Source of the DNA: Methylocapsa sp.
GTDB lineage: Bacteria > Pseudomonadota > Alphaproteobacteria > Rhizobiales > Beijerinckiaceae
DNA: 7,004 nucleotides
NCBI GenBank assembly: GCA_003162995.1
Contig: PLUZ01000377.1
Location: forward strand, 1-7,004
Direction of reading: 5' to 3'
In this document: positions 1 to 5,576 of the stretch, one piece after another
Layout of the letters: every line of letters begins with the position of its first letter
Numbering within the stretch: position 1 is the stretch's first letter
Notes under the pieces: model-generated
The model's input: the letters and a program-made list of their open reading frames with translations, nothing else
Database searches by the model: none
Told to the model about the DNA's origin: nothing
Position numbers and translations under genes: made by a program

Positions 1-1982
1 TCGAATGGTTTCAGCGGCGCGAACAGCTCCACATTCGAAAATGGGGATGCGTCGCTGCCATTGTCCGGGCGCCCGTGCTGCGAAACCACCGTGAGGATCT
101 CCGGATGCCTCAGCATGATTTCGCGCATCTTCGCGGCAGCGGCGGTGCCTGCGTCCAGCCCGATCGTTGGCGGCATCGCCGCGCGGATCCAATAGTTGCC
201 TTCCTCGAGGGCCGGCAGGAATTCGCTTCCGAGATGGGTCGACAGCACACCTGCCCCAACCAGGAATGCCAATCCCAGCGCGACCGTGATCTTGCGATTG
301 GCGAGGGCCCATCCCAGAAGGGGCGAATAGATCGTCCGCAGCATCCGGACCACGATGGTCTCCGCCTCATGGATTTGCTGGGGCAGCAGCAGCGATGCCA
401 GGACCGGGGTCACGGTGAATGTCGCGATCAAGGCGCCTAACAGCGCATAGGCGTAGGTCCGCGCCATGGGTCCGAAGATTTGTCCTTCCACACCCTCCAT
501 GGTGAACAGCGGAACGAAGGCGGCCACCGTGATGGTTGCAGAAAAGAGGACCGCTTTATCGACCTGCAGGGCGCTGATGAGGATTAGGCGCAGCCGGTTG
601 GTCCAGTTCTTGATGGTCGACATGCGGGTCGAGCTCGTCGGATCGGTCCCCCAAGCCCCCTCGGCCAGATGCTGCAAAAGGTGCCGTCTTTCATCCGGCG
701 GCGACTGGAAATTGCGGAAGATATTCTCGACCAGAATGACCGCCGAATCGACGATGATTCCAAAATCGACGGCGCCGACCGACAAAAGATTGGCGTCCTC
801 GCCTTGGATCACCAGCAGGATGATGGCGAAAAACAGCGCAAAAGGGATGTTCACCCCGACGATGATCGCGCTGCGCAGATCGCCGAGAAAGATCCACTGG
901 ATCAGGAACACCAGGAGGCAGCCAAAAATCAGATTGTGCAGAACCGTATGCGTGGTGACGGCAACCAGCGTACTGCGATCATAGTAAGGGACCAGCTTGA
1001 CCCCCGGCGGCAGGGTTCCGTCGGTGTTCAATCTCTCGATTTCCGCCTTAATCAGCGGCACCACATCATTGGTGTGCTGGGTGCGATTCATGACCACGAT
1101 GGCGAGCGCCACGTCATCATCGTGATCTCGCCCAGCGATACCGAGCCTTGGCACATAGCCGATTTTCACCTTCGCGACGTCCTTGACCTGCACGGGAACG
1201 CCGTTGACTTGGGTCAGGACCACATTCTCTATGTCCGCGGTCCTATCCCCCTTGGTCAGATCCTCATTGCCGCCGCTGTCGATCAGGCCAACGCCGCGGA
1301 TATTGACCGATTGCTGGCCGACGGTGATTTCGCGGCCGCCGACGTTGATATTGGCATTGCCCAGCGCGCTGATCAGCTGAGGCACTGTGATGCTGTAGGC
1401 CTCGAGCTTCTCCAAATCCGCTACGACGTCGAATTCCTTAGTTGTCCCGCCCCATGAGTTGATGGCGACGACGCCTGGAACCGTGAACAGACGGCGCGTG
1501 ACGACCCAGTCCTGGATGGTCCGCAGATTGGTCAATCCGAAATGCTCAGGGCCGACGACCTGATAGCGATAGACCTCGCCCACGAGGCTCGATTGCTGGA
1601 TTTGCGGGACTTGGTTGCCTGGAAGGCTGACATTCTGCTGTAGGTTGATCGCCGCCTGGGTGTAGGCGAAATGATAATCCACGCCATATTTGAACGTCAC
1701 CCGGACGAAGGACAGCCCGTAGAACGACGTCGAGCGGACATTTGCAATTCCAGGCGTCGGATAAAGGCCGATCTCCATCGGAATTGTATAATATTTCTCC
1801 ATTTCCTCGGCGGACAAGCCGGCGGCCTGGGCGGTGATTTCGAGAATGACCGGCGCCGGATTGGGGTAGGCCTCGATGTTCAGCTTCAAGAATGCGATGA
1901 TGCCCGAGGCCACGAAGACCAGCAATCCCACCAACACGATCGTGCGGCGGGTGAGCCCGAATGCGATAATACCCTTTAGCAC
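1..1982 (-). CDS. CzcA/CnrA-type heavy-metal RND efflux pump, partial (C-terminus beyond left edge)
   Basis: This is the inner-membrane proton-antiport subunit of a tripartite efflux system, expected to move divalent metal ions out of the periplasm or cytoplasm. I translated the minus strand by hand from the GTG at 1982. The frame stays open for 660 codons to the window edge, against about 1,040-1,070 residues for the family, so roughly the last third is missing. The first membrane helix is at residues 10-32. The porter domain follows, then the membrane block from about residue 340. The TM4 motif DFGIIVDSAVILVEN carries D406, D412 and E419, the same spacing as D402/D408/E415 of CzcA. The segment EGNYWIRAAMPPT resembles CzcA-like pumps and has no Met where CusA has its copper-binding M573, by approximate alignment. 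GTG is chosen because AAGAGG lies just upstream and an in-frame TAG precedes it with no ATG between. It lies 88 bp after the adaptor gene. Zn/Co/Cd/Ni is likelier than Cu/Ag, but the substrate is not proven. Confidence 0.93.
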   Translation of the reverse strand, partial: MLKGIIAFGLTRRTIVLVGLLVFVASGIIAFLKLNIEAYPNPAPVILEITAQAAGLSAEEMEKYYTIPMEIGLYPTPGIANVRSTSFYGLSFVRVTFKYGVDYHFAYTQAAINLQQNVSLPGNQVPQIQQSSLVGEVYRYQVVGPEHFGLTNLRTIQDWVVTRRLFTVPGVVAINSWGGTTKEFDVVADLEKLEAYSITVPQLISALGNANINVGGREITVGQQSVNIRGVGLIDSGGNEDLTKGDRTADIENVVLTQVNGVPVQVKDVAKVKIGYVPRLGIAGRDHDDDVALAIVVMNRTQHTNDVVPLIKAEIERLNTDGTLPPGVKLVPYYDRSTLVAVTTHTVLHNLIFGCLLVFLIQWIFLGDLRSAIIVGVNIPFALFFAIILLVIQGEDANLLSVGAVDFGIIVDSAVILVENIFRNFQSPPDERRHLLQHLAEGAWGTDPTSSTRMSTIKNWTNRLRLILISALQVDKAVLFSATITVAAFVPLFTMEGVEGQIFGPMARTYAYALLGALIATFTVTPVLASLLLPQQIHEAETIVVRMLRTIYSPLLGWALANRKITVALGLAFLVGAGVLSTHLGSEFLPALEEGNYWIRAAMPPTIGLDAGTAAAAKMREIMLRHPEILTVVSQHGRPDNGSDASPFSNVELFAPLKPF

Positions 1983-2070
1983 ATCTGCCTCTTTCTGAAA
2001 TTCGTCAGCGCAATCCGGCGGGGCGGCGAACGGCTAGCCCCTTGCCCTCACCTCCGTGGGCCGGAACCGT

Positions 2071-3303
2071 TCAATCCGTAGCCGAAGTCCTCAGCGCGAG
2101 AATGTTGCTCAAAAACACGGCGCCGTCGGCAGCGATCCGCTCGCCGGGTTTCAAGCCTTTGAGGATCTGTACGAAGCCATCCTGGCGCAGCCCAATTTCA
2201 ACGATCCGTTTCACGAATTTAATACCGTCGGTTGTGACAAAAACAGTCATGGTGCCGTCACCTTCGCGGACGACGGCGGCAGAAGGAACGGCAGTCGAGC
2301 GCAAGGGCTCACCAATCTCGATTACGAAATTCGCATACATGCCGGCGAGCAAGCGATGTTCGGGGTCGAGGATTTCGGAGCGGACGAATGTCCGGTGCGT
2401 ACTCGTATCGACCGTCGTCCCGATGGTGGTGATCTTCCCCTTGAAGACACGCTCAGGATAGGCCGTGACCTTGACCCGCACCGGCTGACCGAGGTGGAAG
2501 TATGGGATGTCGCTCTCGATCACATTGGCAAACATCCATTTGGTCGAGAGATCGGCAACGGTGAAGGGTGCCGGCTGATTGCCCGGCTGGACGAAGAGCC
2601 CGGGCGCCGCAACGCGGGCCGTGACACGTCCATCGATCGGGCTTAAGACAATCAGCGTCGAATCGACCTTGCGCTGGGCGACCACGCGATCGATTTCGGC
2701 TTCCGTCTTGCCGAAGACTGAGACGGCATTGCGCGCGGCGAGCAACGCGCCTTCGGCGGTCTGCTGATCGGAGACCGCCTGGTCGACGTCCTTTTGCGCG
2801 GCGGCTTTGGCCGCGAAGAGCGCCTTTTGGCGGTTCAAGACGCGGGTCTGCATCAGTAAGACGCCGTCCGCGGCGATCAGTGTGGACTCCGCCTGCAACA
2901 GGTCGGGACTGTCGATGGTAAAGAGCGTTTGATCCTTTTTCACATCGTCGCCGACCTTGGCGAACAGCCCATTGATTCGTCCCTGATAATTGGTGAAGAC
3001 CTGGACCGCCATGTCTTGGTTGTAATCGATATTCCCTACCGCGCCTTTCTCGACTGCGAACAAGCGTTCGCCGACGGGCTCGACCTTGATCGAAGCAACC
3101 TGCTTCTCGGTGAGGTCCACGGTGTCGGAGGGTCCCGCTTTACTCTCGACCTTGGCCGAAGCTGGTTCACCCTCCAGTTTCGGGTGGCCGCCGACCAGCC
3201 CAGTGAAATACGCGGCCGCCGCAAGGATTACTGCGCCCACGCCTACAGCCACGCCGACGCGTCCAACCACGCTGACGCGGCCAGTCTTTTTTTTTGATTT
3301 CAT
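2071..3303 (-). CDS. RND efflux periplasmic adaptor (membrane fusion protein, CzcB/HlyD-like)
   Basis: This 410-aa protein would link the inner-membrane RND pump to an outer-membrane channel. The N-terminus is MKSKKK followed by one hydrophobic anchor at about residues 16-37. No lipobox Cys is seen, so it is probably anchored by the helix rather than by lipid. A barrel-sandwich (lipoyl-like) half-domain with NYQGRINGLFAKVGDDV is at about 104-135. An alpha-helical hairpin rich in Gln and Ala follows at about 136-200, then the second lipoyl half with LSPIDGRVTARVAAPG, a beta-barrel region (SDIPYFHLGQPVRVKV) and a membrane-proximal domain ending GERIAADGAVFLSNILAL. Length and domain order fit CzcB-type adaptors. 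I chose ATG at 3303 over the upstream in-frame TTG at 3330, because the ATG gives the normal charged-then-hydrophobic N-terminus and has GGGAA a short distance upstream. Codons 4-6 lie in a run of nine A. The RND pump follows on the same strand, so the two form an operon. Confidence 0.93.
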   Translation of the reverse strand: MKSKKKTGRVSVVGRVGVAVGVGAVILAAAAYFTGLVGGHPKLEGEPASAKVESKAGPSDTVDLTEKQVASIKVEPVGERLFAVEKGAVGNIDYNQDMAVQVFTNYQGRINGLFAKVGDDVKKDQTLFTIDSPDLLQAESTLIAADGVLLMQTRVLNRQKALFAAKAAAQKDVDQAVSDQQTAEGALLAARNAVSVFGKTEAEIDRVVAQRKVDSTLIVLSPIDGRVTARVAAPGLFVQPGNQPAPFTVADLSTKWMFANVIESDIPYFHLGQPVRVKVTAYPERVFKGKITTIGTTVDTSTHRTFVRSEILDPEHRLLAGMYANFVIEIGEPLRSTAVPSAAVVREGDGTMTVFVTTDGIKFVKRIVEIGLRQDGFVQILKGLKPGERIAADGAVFLSNILALRTSATD

Positions 3304-3397
3304 GAATGTTCCCAGAGGATCTCCGCGCAATTGTGAATTCGCACGCGCCCAGACACTGCCGGGGCATACATATTGCGCTGCGGCAAAACTGCTGTCT

Positions 3398-3415
3398 ACT
3401 GTGACAAATCACAGT
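3398..3415. promoter_or_regulatory. Operator-like palindrome upstream of efflux operon
   Basis: ACTGTGA-caaa-TCACAGT is a perfect 7-bp inverted repeat with a 4-bp spacer, 95 bp upstream of the adaptor ATG. Perfect dyads of this size usually bind dimeric regulators. The core TGTGA-N4-TCACA looks like a CRP half-site pair but has the N4 spacing typical of FNR-type sites rather than the N6 of CRP, so I do not name the protein. Control of the efflux genes is an inference from position. Confidence 0.5.
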
Positions 3416-3615
3416 TCCACGGCCAGCTGGTAAAAGTGCGACGCAAGAACCAGGAACCTGCCTGCGTTTGGCTCCACGCAGATAAGAAACATGTTGAATG
3501 ATGCCCATGACAAAATAGAGAGCGGCTGAGGATATTTATATTTAAGCTTATCACAGCACCGTTAACTTATAGTCTCCATCAACCTACCCACCAATAAGCA
3601 TTTCATGAGAGTCGC

Positions 3616-3629
3616 AGTTCGACGGAACT
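3616..3629. repeat. Inverted repeat overlapping the EcfG-like -35 element
   Basis: AGTTC-gacg-GAACT has perfect 5-bp arms around a 4-bp spacer. The right arm contains most of the GGAAC of the proposed promoter. It may be a regulator site that competes with the sigma factor, or chance. Confidence 0.35.
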
Positions 3630-3649
3630 ATTTTTATGTGGCGCGAGTT
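3624..3649 (+). promoter_or_regulatory. EcfG-like general-stress promoter for csbD
   Basis: GGAAC at 3624-3628 is followed after exactly 17 bp by AGTT at 3646-3649. The alphaproteobacterial EcfG (sigma-EcfG/RpoE4) consensus is GGAAC-N16/17-CGTT, so eight of nine motif bases and the spacing agree. The site points toward csbD and would leave a leader of about 90-95 nt before ATG 3751. CsbD-family genes are recurrent members of general-stress regulons, which supports the call. Motifs this short also occur by chance, and no transcription data are available here. Confidence 0.5.
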
Positions 3650-3659
3650 ACATGAGAAC

Positions 3660-3676
3660 CCAGTCAAATGGACTGG
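3660..3676 (+). repeat. Inverted repeat in csbD leader (upstream)
   Basis: CCAGTC-aaatg-GACTGG has perfect 6-bp arms with a 5-nt spacer. It starts about ten bases after the EcfG-like -10 element, so it would lie at the very 5' end of the leader RNA as a small hairpin, or act as a DNA operator. Confidence 0.4.
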
Positions 3677-3711
3677 CCAAAATCGAATCTATCAAATCAC
3701 TATTTTGTGTA

Positions 3712-3726
3712 CGTCCCACCCGGACG
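3712..3726 (+). repeat. Inverted repeat in csbD leader (next to ribosome site)
   Basis: CGTCC-caccc-GGACG has perfect 5-bp arms and ends ten bases before the AGGAG of the csbD ribosome site. It could form a small GC-rich hairpin in the leader that leaves the ribosome site exposed. Confidence 0.35.
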
Positions 3727-3750
3727 GCTTTACTTGTAGGAGAACAAATC

Positions 3751-3924
3751 ATGGACAAAGATCGGATCGAGGGATCGGTGAAGGAGATCAAAGGCAAAAT
3801 CAAGGAGGTCGCCGGCAAGGTGCTAGGGGATGCCAAGCTGGAGACCGAAGGCAAGGCCGACCAGGTAGCAGGAAAGGTTCAGAACGCTGCCGGCGGCGTC
3901 AAAGACACGCTCAAAGGAGCATAA
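3751..3924 (+). CDS. csbD: CsbD-family stress protein
   Basis: This 57-aa hydrophilic protein, rich in Lys, Glu, Gly and Ala, belongs to the CsbD family of small, probably flexible stress proteins, whose biochemical function is not established. The N-terminus MDKDRIEGSVKEIKGKIKEV and the repeated GK(V/I)-type units (AGKVLGDAKLETEGKADQV) are the family signature. The length is close to the usual 55-70 residues. The start is firm: TAGGAGAA at 3737-3744 sits a normal distance before ATG 3751. A longer upstream in-frame extension from 3652 has no ribosome site and would cover the AT-rich leader, so I reject it. The gene lies behind an EcfG-like promoter and about 195 bp before another small stress-type gene. 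In Bacillus the family founder is sigma-B controlled, and in alphaproteobacteria members are often EcfG-controlled. Regulation here is inferred. Confidence 0.93.
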   Translation: MDKDRIEGSVKEIKGKIKEVAGKVLGDAKLETEGKADQVAGKVQNAAGGVKDTLKGA

Positions 3925-3936
3925 CCGCCACGGCGG
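3925..3936 (+). terminator. Weak hairpin directly after csbD stop
   Basis: CCGCC-ac-GGCGG begins at the base after the TAA stop and is followed by AGTTCTT. The stem is GC-only but short, and there is no proper T run, so it may only slow or protect the transcript. Read-through to the next small gene is possible. Confidence 0.3.
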
Positions 3937-3973
3937 AGTTCTTGGCGATGAGAACCCCTTGCTTCGCACTGTT

Positions 3974-3989
3974 GCCGGCCCATGCCGGC
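3974..3989. repeat. GCCGGC-N4-GCCGGC inverted repeat
   Basis: Two copies of the self-palindromic hexamer GCCGGC are separated by ccat in the 194-bp gap between csbD and the next small gene. A 6-bp GC stem with a 4-nt loop could fold in RNA. No T run follows. The rest of this gap shows no gene that I trust. Confidence 0.35.
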
Positions 3990-4118
3990 GAGAGTGCGGG
4001 CAATTTGTCAAGGACAGCAATCGGCGGCGCGTCTCGGCTACGTCCCAATCTTCTGAATGCGTAGGGATTTAGTTCGTGGAAGGCCAACCCATAAAGTTCA
4101 ATTCAAGGAAGGTGTAAC

Positions 4119-4280
4119 ATGAGCACAATTCTGATTATCGTCGTGTTGATTCTGCTGCTCGGAGGCGGTGGCTACTATGGCCACAGCAGGTATGGCGGGG
4201 CTGGCCTCGGCGGCGTTCTTGGCCTGGTTCTGACCATTGCCGTCGTGGTCTGGCTGCTTGGCGCCTTGCGGATCGGCTGA
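4119..4280 (+). CDS. Small hydrophobic membrane peptide, DUF3309-like
   Basis: This 53-aa peptide starts at ATG 4119 and stops at TGA 4278-4280. It begins MSTILIIVVLILLLGGGGYY, a first membrane segment at about residues 3-15. A Gly/Tyr/His/Arg-rich middle (GYYGHSRYGGAGLGG) at 18-32 follows, then a second membrane segment at about 33-50 ending LLGALRIG. This two-helix glycine hairpin resembles the DUF3309 family of tiny alphaproteobacterial inner-membrane proteins of unknown function, recognised by overall pattern only. The start is supported by AAGGAAGG at 4105-4112, six bases upstream. It follows csbD on the same strand after about 195 bp, and the pair looks like co-regulated stress genes. 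I could not find a second EcfG-like site in front of it, so it may depend on read-through from csbD or on an unrecognised promoter. Confidence 0.85.
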   Translation: MSTILIIVVLILLLGGGGYYGHSRYGGAGLGGVLGLVLTIAVVVWLLGALRIG

Positions 4281-4309
4281 TCCTCCATCCGCCTAAAGCG
4301 CTTGCCCTA

Positions 4310-4371
4310 CAGATGGACTCATCTGATCGAAAAGAAATCGCTCCGATTCAATAAGCTAGAGCATGCTCTAG
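4310..4371. repeat. Cluster of three inverted repeats, REP/BIME-like
   Basis: Three perfect dyads lie within 62 bp of non-coding DNA. They are CAGATG-gact-CATCTG at 4310-4325, AATCG-ctc-CGATT at 4336-4348, and the uninterrupted 16-bp palindrome CTAGAGCATGCTCTAG at 4356-4371. Intergenic elements with an AGAGCATG...CATGCTCT core are common dispersed repeats in Hyphomicrobiales genomes as I remember them, so this may be one copy of such a family. Only one copy lies in this window. It could also end the transcript of the preceding peptide gene. Confidence 0.55.
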
Positions 4372-4403
4372 GAGCACGCTCTCGTGATTTGCGGCTCTAT
4401 GCC

Positions 4404-4439
4404 ATAAGTCATAATGAGATAATATAAGCCATAATGAGA
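4404..4439 (+). repeat. Imperfect 16-bp direct repeat, 20-bp period, at the kinase start
   Basis: ATAAGTCATAATGAGA at 4404-4419 recurs as ATAAGCCATAATGAGA at 4424-4439, with one mismatch. Each copy contains an ATG at the same place. The second ATG (4434) is the proposed start of the kinase gene. The first (4414) is followed by AGA and TAA. The 20-bp period is about two helical turns, which suits paired regulator binding on one face of the DNA, but a simple tandem duplication is equally possible. Confidence 0.6.
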
Positions 4440-5540
4440 GAAGGGTTCGGGAGCGTGCTTAGCGTGATTGAACCTTTCAAGGACATCGAAGATGCGCGGG
4501 CCTTCGCGCAGGCCATCGTGGACACGGTGCGCGAGCCCCTGCTCGTGCTTGACGGCGACTTGCGCGTGCTCGCCGTTAGCCGCTCCTTCTATCTGACGTT
4601 CCAGGTTCACCACCAGGACGTTTTGGGCCGGCCGCTCTATGCGCTCGGCGACGGCCAGTGGAACATTCCTGCCCTTCGCATGAATCTGGAGAACATCATC
4701 CGCGAGCGCGCCGCCATGGACCCGTTTGAGGTCGAGCATGAGTTTCCGGAGATCGGCCGCCGTGTCATGCTCCTGAATGCCCGCTGTGTGTTCTACGCGG
4801 ATCACTCGCACACGTCGCTTCTTCTTGCCTTCGATGATGTGACCGAGCGGCGAGCCATCGAACGCCAGAAGGAAGAACTGTTGCTGCAGACGGAGGAGTT
4901 GCTGCGGCAAAAGGACGTGCTGCTCCGGGAGATGGAACACCGTGTCGCCAACAGCCTTCAGATCATCGCCAGCATCTTGATGCTGAAGGCGCGCACCGTG
5001 ACCTCGGAGGAGACCCGCCAGCATCTTCAGGACGCGCATCAACGCGTCATGGCGGTCGCTGCCGTGCAGGGGCACCTCCACACATCTGCGAGTTACGACC
5101 AGATCGAGATCGGTCCTTACCTATTGAGGCTGTGCGAAAGCCTCGCGGCCTCGATGATCGGTGACAGCCGGCCGATCACGCTGCAGGTTCTAGTCAACGG
5201 CGGCACAGCACTGTCCGCCAAAGCCGTCAGCCTCGGCCTTATCGTCACCGAGCTCGTGATCAACGCTTTGAAACACGCATTTCCCAAAGACAGGCCAGAC
5301 GGTCGGATCATCGTCAGCTACGAGATCGACGGATCGGATTGGAAGCTTGCGGTGTCTGATAATGGGATCGGAAAGCCTGATGTCTTAAGCCCTCCGGCGA
5401 AGGGCGGCTTGGGAACAACCCTCGTCAAGGCGCTCGCGCAAGACCTCGATGCAAGGGTCGAAATCGACAGCAGTCAGGCAGGTGTGAACGTATCGCTCAC
5501 GCACACGGCCAAAGCCTCGCTGCTATCCCAAACGGCCTGA
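4434..5540 (+). CDS. PAS-domain sensor histidine kinase, HisKA_2 type
   Basis: This 368-aa soluble kinase should sense a signal through its PAS domain, autophosphorylate on His and pass phosphate to a response regulator. No membrane segment is seen. The PAS-like fold spans about residues 27-140, ending in the typical AFDDVTERRAIE. A heptad-like linker (EELLLQTEELLRQKDVLLRE) runs to about 167. The H-box EMEHRVANSLQIIASIL has the phosphorylated H169. The ATPase N-box is TELVINALKHAF with N277, the G1 box is DNGIG at D309, and the G2 box is GGLG at 324-327. The H-box has HRVANS where HRVKNN is common in the family. The class (HisKA_2/HWE) often signals to single receivers or to PhyR in general stress, but no regulator gene is adjacent, so it is an orphan here. 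The start is uncertain: ATG 4434 has no good ribosome site, and GTG 4455 or GTG 4464, each with a GA-rich stretch upstream, are alternatives that leave the PAS domain intact. Confidence 0.93.
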   Translation: MREGFGSVLSVIEPFKDIEDARAFAQAIVDTVREPLLVLDGDLRVLAVSRSFYLTFQVHHQDVLGRPLYALGDGQWNIPALRMNLENIIRERAAMDPFEVEHEFPEIGRRVMLLNARCVFYADHSHTSLLLAFDDVTERRAIERQKEELLLQTEELLRQKDVLLREMEHRVANSLQIIASILMLKARTVTSEETRQHLQDAHQRVMAVAAVQGHLHTSASYDQIEIGPYLLRLCESLAASMIGDSRPITLQVLVNGGTALSAKAVSLGLIVTELVINALKHAFPKDRPDGRIIVSYEIDGSDWKLAVSDNGIGKPDVLSPPAKGGLGTTLVKALAQDLDARVEIDSSQAGVNVSLTHTAKASLLSQTA

Positions 5541-5572
5541 CAGCGCCCGCCTCTTAGCAAGACGGCGCGCTG
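5541..5572. terminator. Bidirectional hairpin between convergent genes
   Basis: CAGCGC at 5541-5546 pairs with GCGCTG at 5567-5572, GCC 5549-5551 with GGC 5564-5566, and TCTT 5552-5555 with AAGA 5559-5562. That is about 13 pairs with small bulges around an AGC loop. It fills nearly the whole 36-bp gap between the kinase stop and the ScsC-like gene stop, so it probably ends transcripts from both sides. Neither side shows a T run, so termination may be imperfect. Confidence 0.55.
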
Positions 5573-5576
5573 CGAA

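Larger units (their letters stand above)
3304..3750. other. Divergent intergenic regulatory region
   Basis: This 447-bp stretch separates the minus-strand efflux operon from plus-strand csbD. I see no convincing gene in it. Short frames here lack ribosome sites and family features. It is visibly AT-rich from about 3485 to 3720, unlike the flanks. It contains an 18-bp palindrome at 3398-3415, an 8-bp palindrome AACATGTT at 3488-3495, a lone ATCACAG half-site at 3550-3556, an EcfG-like promoter at 3624-3649 and two inverted repeats in the presumed csbD leader. It must hold the promoters for both directions. I could not assign a convincing sigma-70 promoter to the efflux side. Confidence 0.8.

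Noticed and set aside
669..1457. Long plus-strand open frame of 262 codons opposite the RND pump, plus smaller frames at 75-440 and 466-984
   Set aside because: They lie entirely opposite a clearly recognisable RND pump frame, look like low-complexity GC-rich antisense sequence and have no family features.
2020..2041. GGGGC...GCCCC inverted repeat between adaptor and pump genes
   Set aside because: It has five-base GC arms with a 12-base loop and is expected by chance in GC-rich DNA. It is not strong enough as a terminator or processing site.
2071..2767. Plus-strand frames opposite the adaptor gene (2042-2461, 2056-2646, 2579-2767)
   Set aside because: They are antisense shadows of a complete, well-matched adaptor protein.
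3304..3330. TTG start nine codons upstream of the adaptor ATG
   Set aside because: It would put non-typical residues before the charged and hydrophobic N-terminus. ATG 3303 is the simpler start.
3398..3415. Classic CRP site
   Set aside because: The spacer between TGTGA and TCACA is 4 bp, not the 6 bp of CRP, so only a generic operator is claimed.
3636..4064. Plus-strand frame of 142 codons over csbD
   Set aside because: It overlaps csbD in another frame, has no ribosome site and its composition is unlike a real protein.
4368..5081. Minus-strand open frame of 237 codons opposite the sensor kinase
   Set aside because: It mirrors the Leu/Gln/His-rich antisense of the kinase, shows no domain and has no ribosome site. 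The kinase motifs on the plus strand are unambiguous.
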